From Fremontodendron californicum (Eukaryota; Streptophyta; Magnoliopsida; Malvales; Malvaceae): a stretch of 64,000 nucleotides of DNA. The position numbers and the translations under genes are program-made. Below are positions 1 through 11,356 of the stretch, in pieces. Position 1 is the first letter of the stretch. Every line of letters starts with the position of its first letter. Below the pieces are notes generated by a model. The model searched no databases. It saw only the letters and a list, made by a program, of their open reading frames with translations, and was not told where the DNA came from. The stretch is taken from positions 9,801,134-9,865,133 of the forward strand of contig JAULJL010000032.1 of assembly GCA_030761205.1 (NCBI GenBank), in the 5' to 3' direction.

Positions 1-2100
1 TCTTTTGGATCCAAAGTGTCCTCCACATGCATAAGAGTGACAAAAGGTGAGAATAGATTGAAATTCAGTTTCGAGTACACACCTTCTTATAATCTGATCG
101 GAGCAATGCTTCCAAAGGTAAGGATCATCCCATATGTAGTATTTGGCATCACTCTTGATCTTATTTCTTTGAGCTTGTGTCAACTCTTGTGGCAACTTCT
201 TGGTAACTAAGTAATTAACAATATCAGCATACCAAGGAGTTGTTGTACTTATAAAAAGAAGTTTCTCATCCGGAAAGTTCTCATTCAAGGGTAGTGCATC
301 CTCTTCATGAACTAAACGGCTAAGATGGTCCGCAACCAGGTTGTCACTACCTCTCTTATCTTTTATCTCCAAATCAAACTCTTGTAAGAGAAGTATCCAT
401 CTAATCAACCTTGGTTTGGCCTCCTTTTTAGTGAGTAAGTACTTAAGGGCTGCATGGTCAGAATATACAATTACTTTAGTACCAATTAAATAAGATCGAA
501 ATTTTTCTAAAGCAAATACAACAGCCAAAAGTTCTTTTTCAGTAGTGGAATAGTTCAATTGAGCATCATTAAGAGTTCGGGAGGCATAATAAATGGCATG
601 TGAGGCTTTGCCAACCCGTTGGCCCAAAACAGCTCTAATGGCATAGTCACTAGCATCACACATGATTTCAAAAGGTACATTCCAATCTGGTGGTTGGATG
701 ATAGGAGCTGATGTCAAGAGTCCCTTCAATGTTTCAAACGCCTCTTTGCATTTATCATCAAAGTGGAAAACCACATCTTTTTGTAGTAGCTTGCAAAGAG
801 GTAATGTGATCTTTGAGAAGTCTTTGATAAATCTCCTATAGAAACCTGCATGTCCAAGAAAAGAACGAACCTCTCTCACATTTGTGGGAGGTGGTAAAGA
901 ATGCATAATATCTATTTTAGACTTATCAACCTCTATCCCTCTAGAAGAAATAACATGGCCCAAAACTATTCCTTGTTCTACCATAAAGTGACATTTTTCC
1001 CAATTCAAAACAAGGTTAGTTTCCATGCATCTTTCAAGTACAAGTGTAAGGTTCTCTAGACATCTATCAAAAGAATCACCATAGACACTAAAATCATCCA
1101 TAAACACTTCTATGATGTTCTCTACATAATCTGAAAATATGCTAACCATACACCTTTGGAATGTAGCTGGTGCATTACAAAGACCAAATGGCATACGCCG
1201 GTATGCAAAAGTACCAAATGGACATGTGAATGTTGTTTTCTCTTGGTCCTCCGGAGCAATGGCTATCTGATTATAACCTGAAAAACCATCAAGAAAACAA
1301 TAATGAGAATGGCCAGCTAACCTTTCAAGCATTTGATCAATAAAAGGTAAAGGAAAGTGGTCTTTGCGAGTTGTGGAATTAAGTTTACGATAATCAATAC
1401 AAACTCGCCATCCTGTTTGAATCCTAGTAGGAACAAGTTCATTCTCATTATTTGTTACCACCGTTACACCTGATTTCTTTGGAACCACTTGGACTGGGCT
1501 CACCCATTTGCTATCCGAGATAGGATAGATCACTCCAACATCTAGGAGCTTCAGTATCTCTTTTTTCACAACCTCCATCATAGGAGGGTTCAATCTTCTT
1601 TGTGCTTCTCTTGTTGGTTTGGACCCTTCCTCTAACAAAATCCGGTGCATGCACATGGATGGGCTTATTCCCTTGATATCGGCAATTGTCCAACCAATTG
1701 CTGTTTTATGCTCTCTAAGCACCCGGATAAGTCGCTCTTCTTGCAAAGGTGTGAGCTCTTAGGCAATGATGATCGGTAGTGTGTCCTTTTTACCTAAGAA
1801 CACATATTTCAAGTGGTTCGGTAGTGGTTTCAACTCTAAAGTTGGTGCCTGCAAAATGGAAGGTAGAAGTTTCTCATTAGATAAAGGAAAATCAATAAAT
1901 GAAACATCAAACCTTGCATCTTTAGGTTGCAGCGAGTGTAAAGATTCTAGTGCCCATTCCACCTGGTCACTCAAGGCTAGTTTAGCATTCCCCATTCCGA
2001 GATGGTTGCTAAGGACTATTTCTACACTATCTTCACCATCTAGCTCATAAGCTTGCTGCACTAGTGAGTCAATTATATCAATATTAAAAACAGAATGCAC
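1..2100 (-). pseudogene. Athila-type pol: RT, RNase H, start of integrase (broken)
   Basis: On the minus strand, 2100-1759 encodes the acidic linker between protease and reverse transcriptase. It is interrupted by a TAA stop at 1761-1759, and the same frame is then open to the window edge. RT motifs are visible: an FMDD catalytic box near plus 1090-1105 and an FGLCNAPATFQ-type block near 1160-1190. RNase H follows at roughly 400-720, including a DHAALKYLL segment, and then the linker that precedes the integrase zinc-binding domain (CHSYACGGHF at 15-45). The 2100 end overlaps the gag-protease frame in a different phase, so a small indel has broken what should be one polyprotein. Pol would copy element RNA into DNA in virus-like particles, but this copy cannot produce it intact. 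Confidence 0.88.
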
Positions 2101-4259
2101 ATCATGGCCTCAAAAATGTTAAAGCGAATTATTTCACCATCAAATTCCATAGTTAAAGTGCCATCATGTACATCTATTTTAGTTCTTGCTGTTTTCAAGA
2201 ATGGTCTCCCTAATAGAATAGGTGTGGGATTAGAAGACATCTCATCTTCCATCTCAATAACATAAAAGTCAGCGGGAAAAACCAATTCATTAACCTGTAC
2301 AAGAACGTCTTCTACAACTCCTCTTGGATAAGTGTTAGAACGGTCAGCAAGTTGTATTATAACACCGGTTTCCTCTAATGGTCCTAGATTCAATGAAGCA
2401 TAAATTGAATATGGCATGACATTAATAGATGCCCCTAGATCTAGCATAGCACGCTCAAACCTGGTGTTGCCTATCTTACAAGGAATGGTAAACATACCTG
2501 GATCTTTGCATTTAGGTGGGAATTTCTTTTGAAGAACAGCTGACACATTCTCCCCCACACTTACCTTTTCATTCCATGTCAACTTCCGTTTAGATGTGCA
2601 CAACTCTTTTAGGAACTTGGCATATCTTGGCACTTGCTTGATAGCATCTAGTAAAGGAATGTTCACCTCTACTTTCCGAAAAGTTTCCAAAATTTCCTTC
2701 TCTTGCTCCTCCTTCTTGGACTTTGCTAACCTGCTAGGAAAAGGTGGAGGAGTTATATAAGAAGGAAAGGATGGTTTAGGAATTACCTTTTTTAGTGGCT
2801 CGTTGGGATGTGAAGAGGATGCCATGGTATTGTTCTCCCCTTGAGCACTATCATTTTGTGGTGTCTCTAGCTGTTTCCCACTTCTTAAAGTTATAGCATT
2901 GGCATTCTCTCTTGGATTCACTATGGTTTGGGAAGGTAATTTCCCAGAATCCCTTGCTTGCATTTGACTCATGGTTGTTGCCAATTGCCCTATTTGAGTC
3001 TCCAAATTTCGAATACTTGTCTTTGTTTCCTGTTGAAATTGAATTGTATTAGTAGAAAGAGCTTTAACAAGATCTTCAAGAGAAGTACCTGAATTTTGGG
3101 TGGGTGGTAGTTGTTGTCGGGTTTGGTATGGTTGTTGCACTCTTTGCTGAAAACCCGGTGGCCTGTGGTCAAATAGTGGAGGAATAGTTTGTGATTGGTT
3201 CCCTCCATAATTGAAGTTTGGATGATCCCTCCATCCTGGATTGTAAGTGTTTGAGTAGGGATCATATTTCCTTGATTGGTTCTGAAATCCACCCATGGCA
3301 TTCACATGTTCATTGGTATCCTCTTGAAGTGTTGGACACATATCAGTTTGGTGCCCTATGTTTGAACATATGCCACAAGCCTTTATTTGTTGTATTTTAC
3401 CTACAGCCAATTGTTGAACAAGAGAAGTCAGTTTATCAAATTTTTGTTCAAGGGATGATATACTTACCTCATTAACTCTCTTGGGTTGTGGTGGTGGATC
3501 TTGTCTCATTGAGAACTGTTGAGAATTGGCTGCCATGTTGGAGATTAATGTTCTAGCAGCTCTGGGAGTCTTATCAACTAGAGCTCCCCCACTAGCGGCA
3601 TCTATCATACTTCTCTCCATGGGCATGAGACCTTCATAGAAGTATTGGATGAGAAGTTGTTCACTTATTTGATGGTGTGGACATGATGCACAAAGTTTCT
3701 TGAACCTCTCCCAATATTCATATAAGGACTCTCCGTTGTATTGCCGAATCCCACATATCTCTTTCCTAATGTTGGCAGCCTTAGATGCTGGGAAATACCT
3801 TTCCAAGAATGCTTTCTTCAAATCATTCCATGTAGTGATGGTCCCGGATGGTAGATAGTAGAGCCATTCCTTTGCTGAATCAGCTAGAGAGAATGGAAAG
3901 GCTCTCAACTTAACTTGCTCTTCCGTGACCCCTGTTGGTCTCATGCTTGAGCAAACTACATGGAATTCCTTGAGGTGCTTATTTGGATCCTCTCCTGCAA
4001 AACCATGAAAAGTTGGGAGAAGATGAATCAAACCAGATTTTAATTCAAAAGCTACCTCAAGATTAGCATATTCAATGCATAATGGTTGTTGACCCAAGTC
4101 CGGAGCGGCTAGCTCCTTGAGAGTTCGGTTGTCAGCTGCTGCCATCTCTCCTTGCTTCTCTTGGATGTTTTGGATCAACTCCTCGATTGGTTGTTGGTGA
4201 GAAGTTATAAATTCCCGAATTCTCCTAAGTCGTAAGTCTTCTTCGGGAGCTTGGAACAT
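2073..4259 (-). CDS. Gag-protease of Athila-type element A
   Basis: A 728-residue ORF with no internal stop. The N-terminal third is a retrotransposon gag domain (about residues 85-235, with FPFSLADSAKEWLYYLPSG and YWERFKKLCASCPHH). A proline/glutamine-rich stretch surrounds a zinc knuckle CGICSNIGHQTDMC near residue 295. The C-terminal part is an aspartic protease with DLGASINVMPYSIY as active-site region and ILLGRPFLKTAR as the C-terminal hairpin. The last ten or so codons are out of register: the ORF terminates in an unrelated tail where the pol linker should continue, which marks a small frameshifting deletion. Gag would form the particle and bind RNA; the protease would mature the polyprotein. 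The start at 4259 is the first Met after the PBS and leader. Confidence 0.9.
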   Translation of the reverse strand: MFQAPEEDLRLRRIREFITSHQQPIEELIQNIQEKQGEMAAADNRTLKELAAPDLGQQPLCIEYANLEVAFELKSGLIHLLPTFHGFAGEDPNKHLKEFHVVCSSMRPTGVTEEQVKLRAFPFSLADSAKEWLYYLPSGTITTWNDLKKAFLERYFPASKAANIRKEICGIRQYNGESLYEYWERFKKLCASCPHHQISEQLLIQYFYEGLMPMERSMIDAASGGALVDKTPRAARTLISNMAANSQQFSMRQDPPPQPKRVNEVSISSLEQKFDKLTSLVQQLAVGKIQQIKACGICSNIGHQTDMCPTLQEDTNEHVNAMGGFQNQSRKYDPYSNTYNPGWRDHPNFNYGGNQSQTIPPLFDHRPPGFQQRVQQPYQTRQQLPPTQNSGTSLEDLVKALSTNTIQFQQETKTSIRNLETQIGQLATTMSQMQARDSGKLPSQTIVNPRENANAITLRSGKQLETPQNDSAQGENNTMASSSHPNEPLKKVIPKPSFPSYITPPPFPSRLAKSKKEEQEKEILETFRKVEVNIPLLDAIKQVPRYAKFLKELCTSKRKLTWNEKVSVGENVSAVLQKKFPPKCKDPGMFTIPCKIGNTRFERAMLDLGASINVMPYSIYASLNLGPLEETGVIIQLADRSNTYPRGVVEDVLVQVNELVFPADFYVIEMEDEMSSNPTPILLGRPFLKTARTKIDVHDGTLTMEFDGEIIRFNIFEAMMCILFLILI

Positions 4260-4342
4260 TCACTAATAAAAAAAATAAGAAAGTAAATAATTAGAACAGA
4301 AAATAAGAATAAACCAATAAACTAATAAACTAAAGAAAGCAA

Positions 4343-4360
4343 TCCCCGGCAACGGCGCCA
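4343..4360 (-). promoter_or_regulatory. Primer binding site (tRNA-Asp type) of element A
   Basis: On the minus strand the sequence is TGGCGCCGTTGCCGGGGA, complementary to the 3' end of plant tRNA-Asp including its CCA. It lies six bases inside the LTR end and about 80 bases before the gag ATG. This site primes minus-strand cDNA synthesis. Confidence 0.9.
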
Positions 4361-4567
4361 AAAATTTGATGCACCCAAAAGAGTGTATCTTATTTAACCT
4401 TGCACTAAAAAGATAAATTGTAAGTATAGTAGTCAGCAAGGATCGAGTCCTCAGGGATTGAGTTTTAGTTTATAAGTTAATAGTTTAAAACTTAAATTCA
4501 AGAACAATAAAAGAAAATGGGTTTTTGAAGCCAGATTTAAACTAAAGTAAATAATAAGAATAAGATG

Positions 4568-4735
4568 CAAGGCGGTATAACCAGCCAATAAAAATATATA
4601 TACTAAATTAGGCGATATAACCAGCCAATAAAAATATATATACTAAATTAGGCGGTATAACCAGCCAATAAAAATAAAACAAAGTTAATATACAAATTAG
4701 GCGGTATAACCAGCCAATAAAAATAAATATACTTT
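4568..4735. repeat. Tandem repeat, four copies of a 41-50 bp unit inside LTR A
   Basis: Four copies of a unit containing ggcggtataaccagccaata followed by aaaatatatatac or a variant. One copy has ggcgatata in place of ggcggtata. The same unit, in two copies, lies after the PBS of the nested element at 46268-46366, outside its LTR. Confidence 0.9.
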
Positions 4736-5565
4736 TAAAAATAAGCAAACTAGAAAAGTAAGAAAACAAGTAAGTAAGAAGAATCAAATATGAAAAATAT
4801 GGTTAAGGTTTCATTCTCCACCACTAGACATCATTAAGAATCAATTTCAGATCTATCAATATCAACCAACTATCAAAGTTAACAACCGTAGATAACAACA
4901 AGCTCTATTATCCCAATCTTTCCTTAGTTTGTCGTTAAATAGAACAAGCTCTCTATTTAATCTCTAACCATTAAACAACCTAGAATAAGCTCTCTAAATT
5001 CAATTTAATGGCAGCTTTATGATGAGAAAGATAGGTTGATCTAAGCAACAAACACATAAGCTCGGATTGTTCAACTTAGGTTATGTTCCACTTTGCAACT
5101 ATTGAAAACTTGACCATAATCATTAATCACAAATTGCCACTTATGAATAGGAAATCAAGACAATTACACGGATCAAGACTCCTAAACTAGCAATAGATAA
5201 TTATCAAGATCTATCTAGTTGTACACCTAAATAAATCAAGACAACATCATGAACAATTTTTGTAGAAGAACATAAGGAACTTTGATAGAAAATTAATGAT
5301 AGATAGAATCTGAAAATCAATCACAAAACATGTCTAGGGCTTTGAAATCACCCTTAACCAAATAGAAGTTTAGCCTAGCATAGGCATTGTAAACATAAAC
5401 ATAAAATTAAAGAGAATCTAAGAAGGAAATAAAAGAAAGAAAGAAGAAGAAGAAAATAAAGAAAAAGAAAACTAGAGAAAAGAAAGAAGAAGAAAACTTA
5501 GAGAATTTTATTACAATGGCTAATATCCTACCAATGTACCATCTCTTACAATCATCCAAGGCCCT

Positions 5566-5574
5566 CTATTTATA
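5566..5574 (-). promoter_or_regulatory. LTR A TATA box
   Basis: Minus-strand TATAAATAG preceding GAGGGCCTTGG, identical in context to the TATA boxes of the LTRs at 45365 and 53538. It probably directs Pol II transcription of element A. Confidence 0.75.
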
Positions 5575-6237
5575 CACATTTTGGAGGGCTAAATGACAAG
5601 AGACAAGCTTTACAAATTTCAAAGGTAGGTATAATAGGTGGGTGCATTTTTCTAACAATTTTCGTCATATTGTATGACAATTTTGATCAGCCAACTTGAT
5701 GGTCAATTTTGTCAATATTGGAGGCTTGATCTGATCACATGGTCTTCTATAAAAATGTTCCCCTATCAGTTAGTGATCCATAGCCGTTGAAAGAAGCTCA
5801 TTTGACGATGTGGATCAGACGATATGGTCAAAATACCAAAACTGGTCAGCACAGACGTCATTGCACATCAGCCAACTTGATGGTCGATTTCGCTAGGGAA
5901 ACCGACTCCGTTTCAAGAAGTGTAAAACATGAAAAAGATAGATATGCCTCTTAACTTTGCACGGTTAAAATTTCAGCCTTATTGCTTCAGTGAAACTCCA
6001 GATATAGTTGATATGGAAAAAGGTGCCGGAACTGGAACTGAACTGGATTTGCCCTTAATTGTTTATTTAACCTAGTAATCTGAAATCACTCAAAGAAACT
6101 CGTGAAAAAACACCAAATTACATAAAAATATAAAAGATCATAAACACAATTAGACTAAGCAATAATAACTCGTATTTGACGCAAACCAATAATAAAACAT
6201 AACTAAAAACTATATAATTATACGAGTTATCATTGCA

Positions 6238-7470
6238 CCATTGTTTTGATTAACTCACTATTGACTTTGACCTAAATTAACAACGCTATGTCCCCTTACA
6301 TCTGAGTGAAGACCTCTTTTTCTGATATATCCCACTGGTTCCAAATATCTGCCAACTCATGGAGATAATTTTGCCGGAGGTCTGCCTCCATCTATTCTGG
6401 CACTACTAAAATGTAACCATCCTTCAAACAATCCCCATCTTAAAGCTGAGCCACCTCCGAGCGCTTTCTTACCACTATATGCTTCTCCACCACTAAGGCA
6501 ACCTGTCCCTCCATGAAAGCTTTTTTGGTTGAAGATTACCCCGAGACCAATGACCTTTTTAGTGCATAATGATGACAAATAATGCATGAAAAATAAAAAG
6601 AAGCAAATTAGTAAGGAAATGAATTCAAAGGTTTAAAACAAATAATGTATGACAAAATGAGTAATTTCTCCAATAGTGTTAACAATATTTGGGCACTATG
6701 ATGCCTTTGGGGCAAAACATTAAACTTATTAAGGGCGATACGATGTACGTTCATCATCGCTCGACTTGCAGAATTGGTTCGGAATGTAAAATAGAAAGCA
6801 AAGGGTTGAAAATATTCCTCCATGTGTTCCAAGCTTTGGTATTTCTAATGAAAATTCAGCATGGCTTCTCCTAGTATTTGCTTCAAATGGTTCACTACAT
6901 GAGGTTCGATTGGATTCTAAAAGGCCCTAAATTTTTCCTCATTATCGCCTATAAAGGCTAGTACGACACACCGATCAAAGGAAAGGGTTTAATTTGTTAG
7001 AGTATATTTCCCTAGCCCGTGCGGAGGATCATCACTAGAGCTTAGGTAATTTATACTCCGGAAGTATTTTGCTAGCCCAGGATCATCACGAAAGCGTAGC
7101 TACTTTACTTCCACTTAAGAAGGACGAAGCCCGGGTATAGAGCTTATGTTATGCAAATGCAAGTATAGTGTGTGAGGAGGAACAAAACAAACCTTTCACC
7201 ACCTATTCTACAATCCTTATTCCAAATATCCCAACAATTTATTAAAAAAATCATAGAGATCAATAATTAACAGGAAAACAATAAAATGCATGTAAATGGA
7301 TTTATTCACAAACATTTTTATTTTTTAAGGAAATCATCTTTATTTATAAAAAAATATATATATAGGAATTATAGTTAAATACTGATTAAAACCAACGGAT
7401 CTGGACTTTTTATAACACATGATTAATTTTAGGCCTGACTCTCTAAAATGACCTAGTGGAGTTGCCAAAC
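6238..7470 (-). mobile_element. Internal leader remnant of a Tat/Ogre-type element (left copy)
   Basis: No intact gene. From about 6640 to 7470 the sequence is a diverged copy of 15240-16112, the leader of the minus-strand Ogre-like element: both carry an inverted GGGGCAAA/zero-coding stretch, cggaggatcatcac-type blocks and gaggaacaaaacaaacc. At 7451-7470 a decayed PBS (minus strand TTTGGCAACTCCACTAGG) abuts the LTR start. 6238-6600 contains only short spurious ORFs; I recognise nothing in it. Confidence 0.6.
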
Positions 7471-8900
7471 TGTTATAACGATCTCGCGATTGCTAAATGA
7501 CGTTGGGAAAAAAAAAAAGAAAATATGGTTCATCGTAAATAATATTAGATTTTGAAAAAAAACCCAAAGAAAAATAGAGTCGCTATCGATCTTTTTTGGC
7601 TAGGTGTGATTGGTCATCTATTAAAACTGATTTTTGTAAAACATTTTAAAATTAATTAAAATCTTTTAAAAAACTAATTTTGAAGTCTGCACTTTAAACC
7701 AGAGAAAAACAAAGGCAGGTCCTGGAGCCGTTACGTGCAGGGAAGGTATTAGCACCCTACAACTCTCGTATAAAACGGTACCTTATTAATCATGTGTTAT
7801 CATTAAGCCTCGATAAAAATTAGTTTTAATTTTGGTATTTAAAAATAATTTCTCTTTTTTTAAAAACAATCATATTATTAAAGAATAATCCAAAATTTAT
7901 TATCACTAAATTTTCTATACTCCTCGAGAAATCTGGCAAAATATAGAATTTTTCTCATTTCGAAATCATCCGGATTATTACTTTTTAAAAGAGGTATTCA
8001 TTTGTTAATGATAATCGATGACATTCTCCCTGGCAGACCAAGTAGAGAACTCATGGGTTATTTTAATTCGGGAATATTGCCTCACTTAATATTAAAAAAA
8101 TGTCATTTTTTATGCGATAAAACTTATTGAATCAAGCATGAATATGCAAATATAAAAGAAATGACATAAACACTAACTATCACATAACATAAACATGAAA
8201 TTAACCTAAGCAAAAATTATTAAATGGCATAGTCAAGATCACACAAATATTAATCACCAAATGACATGATTAGGAACATAGTATAAGCAACAATTATTAA
8301 AGAACATAAACAAAAAAATGCACACAACCTAAGTTTAAAAAAAAAAACATTTTTTTCATGTGTTTTTTGAGAAATTACATAAATGGCATGTGTCAAAAAA
8401 TATTACCGCACTCCCCGACAAACCCGGCAAAGCTTGGATAATAATTCCTCCACATAACATTTATATAATTCCGAGTAAAACAAAAACCATGCTTTATAGT
8501 TTCATAACCACATGCGTTGAAGAATTTTCCTAACCTCCTCGGCAAACCCGACAAATATTAAGAAATAATTCTCGTCAAATTTTTATGAAACCGAGAAAGC
8601 ACGTTTTTATGATAAATTTAGAAAACATTTTTTTTAAAGTATGAAATGCATGAAAATGGGACCATTATCGTAATGTGTTTCTCTCTTGAACAGAAGGCAC
8701 CGAATTCATTTAATTAAAATTTTATATTTTTTATGTCGACTCCAATTCTGAAGTTGAGGCGACAACTACCTTAACCAAATTTGCCATAAAGCGCCAAATC
8801 GGACCTTCATCGATCTAGCGCGAGAAATCAAATTTGGCCTCTTGTAATGCCTACTGAACTTTATGAATGGCAGTCCGATCCTTCGCAGGGTCGAACTAGC
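7471..8900 (-). repeat. Partial Tat/Ogre-type LTR, minus orientation (left copy)
   Basis: Begins tgttataacg next to the decayed PBS and matches, with many substitutions, the LTR at 16113. Shared landmarks include the gagtcgc..cgatcttttttggctaggtgtgat block near 7578-7612, the acggtaccttattaatcatgtgttat block at 7774-7800, the agagaactcatgggttattttaa block and the cggcaaagcttgga block at 8427. Similarity fades by about 8700-8900. It is the oldest looking of the Ogre-type LTRs here. Confidence 0.7.
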
Positions 8901-8939
8901 AATAGGATTCAAATTTTTCTTTTTCGATCGACTAGAGTT

Positions 8940-9989
8940 AGGTGGAGAGAATAGAAAGAAAAAAATTAAAAAAAGAAAGAAAAAGAAAATATATTTACAA
9001 AAAAGGTAATGTAAATAAATATTTATATTTGATAAATTATTTAATCTTTTATAGAATTAATTTATTTATAAAAGGAAAAAAGAAGAAAGAAGAAAAAAAG
9101 AAGGAAAATAACTTTTTTAATTAATTAAAATAATTATATTATTTTTTATAAATTATTTAATTATTAAAAAACAATAATTTTTACTTAATTATTTATAATA
9201 GTAAATAAAAAAGAAAAGAAAATTTATTTTTATAAATTAATGTAAATAAATATTTTTATTTTTTTTATAACTTATTTATTTTTTAATTTTTAATTTAAAT
9301 TATATTGTAAATTATTATTTTTCTTCTTTGTATTTATTTATTAACAAGAAAAAAGGGAAAAGAAAAAAGAGAAAAGAGAAAAAAGTAAAAAGTAAAAACA
9401 AACTTAAAATAATTTTTATAAAATTAATGTAAATAAATATTTTATATTTTTAATAAATTATTTAATATTTATAAAATTAATTTAATATAATATAAATTAT
9501 TATTTATGTTTTAGTTTATTTATAAAGAATATAAAATTGAAAAAACTTAAAAAGAGAGAAAAAGGAAAGAAACAAAAAAATTAAAATTAATTTTTATAAA
9601 ATTAATTTAAATAAATATTTTATATGTTTATAAATTAATTATATTTTCAAAAAATTAATTTAAATTGTAAGATAAATTATTTTTTATTTTTTGTATTTAT
9701 TTATAAAAAAGAGAAATATAAATATAAATTTTGAAAAAGAATAAAGAATAAAGGAATAAGGAAAAAAGACAAAAAGATAAAAAGATAAAATTAAAGAATG
9801 ACCATATCAGCAGATGACATTTTTGTAATTCACAAGTCACATGTCATCTGTCATTTAACGCCTACTCTAACGGAAGGACCACATTGATACAAAACTATAA
9901 GATCGAGAATCTGATTGATACGCTTTGAAGTTTGGGGACTAATATAAAATATGCCCTAAAGTTTGAGGACCCGTTGATGCTATTAACTC
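8940..9989. repeat. Very AT-rich dispersed repeat, copy 1
   Basis: Composed almost entirely of A/T with runs such as ttataaaattaatttaaataaat. The right end (9790-9989) is a higher-complexity terminal block that reads, in reverse, GAGTTAATAGCATCAACGGG then a CTCAAACTTTAGGGC block. The same block in inverse orientation, followed by the same AT-rich body, recurs at 39213-41035. The layout (long terminal block plus AT-rich core) suggests a non-autonomous DNA transposon, perhaps Mutator-like, but no transposase is present and the left terminus is not clear. The short ORF at 8942 is an AT artefact. Confidence 0.6.
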
Positions 9990-10580
9990 TGATGCAATAA
10001 GAACATGTAACAAAGAATAAATGAAAACACCGCATGCAAAGACTTGTCTAAGCTTAACAAAGATAGTTTTTTAAATTTAAGATAAGCCTTTTGATAATTC
10101 TATCATTCATATATATAATAAGTTAAATAAGATTTGTTAAGAATAAGTCTTAACAGATTTGATAATTTTTAATATTTACAATAAAAATTTTGATAGTTGT
10201 CTTAGAATTAGGATTTAATAGTAAAAATATTTTTTTAAAAAATTTAAAGTATGGTATTAATTTGAAGATTAAGTGAATAGATAAGATTTATTAACTATAA
10301 AAATTGAAAAATTTAGATAAATATATATATTTTTAAATTTAAATAATATATAATTAAGTTTAGACTTGTCTAAGCTTAGATAAATAAATTTTAAAAAATT
10401 TTAAGTTTGAATATAATATATAATTAAGGTTAGGCTTGTCCTACATATCATTAAAGAAAAACATACATGTAAACTTGCATATAAATAGATTTTTTCATGT
10501 AAGTATGTGCCTTGTAATAATATATATTTATGATAAAAGACAAAGAAAAAAAATACCAATGGATTAAAGACTAGCACATG
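9990..10580. other. Intergenic, no recognised feature
   Basis: AT-rich DNA with an internal near-repeat of taggcttgtcta/agacttgtctaagctta motifs at 10030-10060, 10365-10380 and 10430-10445. No gene or complete element seen. Confidence 0.6.
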
Positions 10581-11253
10581 TGTAGACATCAAATTTTATC
10601 TGGATCCCTAAATCAGGTAAAATTTTCTTCCTGATGATGTTTTAGAATGCAGAAAAGCTCTTCTCATCTTGCAGGTGGTACTCCAAGACTTTGTTTAAGA
10701 GGTTAAGCACAAAAAGTCAATTCAAAAAAAGTCAACCTCAAAAAAGTCAACCCTAAAGTCAACCATTGAAAAAGTCAACCCTCATTCAAAATTAAGATTC
10801 AAAATTTAATTGAAAAATGGAAAGAATTTTGATAATCCGAGGTCTACAACGAAAGATATAGAGTCTAGAAGATGGTTATGGAGATTCGTTGGAAAGGAAA
10901 CCCTAATTCGGTAAATTTAGGGGAAAACGCTTAAACGATCAAATTGGTCGAAATTGAAGTTTCCAAATGGAATATAATCAATGACTACGGGTATTGGAAA
11001 GGCTATTTGGAAGCAAAATCAAAGGAAGAGTCAATTTGGAAGAAAACCAAAAATTAGAGTTTTTGGTGAATTTTGGCGAAATTGGGGAAAATTACAAAAA
11101 TGGCCCGATTCGGTAAAATTAAAGCCCCTACTTGATGAAGAGTGGGTAAACAAAGATATCCCAAGGCTCTGTTTGAAGTAATTCCGAGAAAAGAGCCGGT
11201 TGGAGGAAAAACGAAGAAACGAGGAAATTCTCGATATTGGAAAAAGGAAAAAC
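10581..11253 (+). repeat. 5' end of a Tat/Ogre-type LTR, plus orientation (truncated)
   Basis: Starts tgtagacatcaaattttatc, a typical TGTAGACA terminus. From 10650 it matches 21132-21709 closely, including the aaaaagtcaacc direct repeats at 10700-10790 and the gaggaaattctcgatattg block. Similarity stops abruptly at about 11253, where sequence of the opposite-strand gag element begins. ORFs over 10981-11319 are chance ORFs in this LTR. Confidence 0.75.
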
Positions 11254-11356
11254 ATGCGTCAAAAACCTAATATGATCATGCACAATGTTTCTTATGACAC
11301 TTGGCTTCCCCATCTTCAAAACTTATCGAACCAGCCTTGATGAGATCTCTGACCAT

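Larger units (their letters stand above)
1..6232 (-). mobile_element. Athila-type Ty3/gypsy LTR retrotransposon A, 3' part off window
   Basis: Read on the minus strand, the order is 5' LTR (6232 to 4367), tRNA-Asp-type primer binding site, gag-protease, reverse transcriptase, RNase H and the start of integrase, which leaves the window at base 1. Gag-before-pol order, a DLGA protease motif, a C-x2-C-x4-H-x4-C knuckle and the tRNA-Asp PBS fit the Athila branch of plant Ty3/gypsy elements. The bases next to the LTR (6233-6237, ttgca) would be one copy of the target duplication; the other is outside. A frameshift near 2100 and a stop at 1759-1761 make it non-functional. The LTR start resembles that of the nested element at 44708, so the two are related families. 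Confidence 0.9.
4367..6232 (-). repeat. 5' LTR of element A (1866 bp)
   Basis: In plus coordinates it begins tgatgcaccc and ends gagttatca, so on the minus strand it runs from TGATAACTCG to the terminal CA. It is bounded by the PBS on one side and presumptive target duplication ttgca on the other. It contains a TATA box, a U5 block rich in GAAGAAGAAAA on the plus strand, and four tandem copies of a GGTTATACCGCC-containing unit near the PBS end. The U3 shares long blocks with the 1501-bp LTRs at 44708 and 52881, but the U5 end is different. Confidence 0.88.

Noticed and set aside
4341..4360. tRNA-Asp-like sequence (ccccggcaacggcgcca)
   Set aside because: Only the 3' acceptor end is present, at an LTR boundary; it is a primer binding site, not a tRNA gene.
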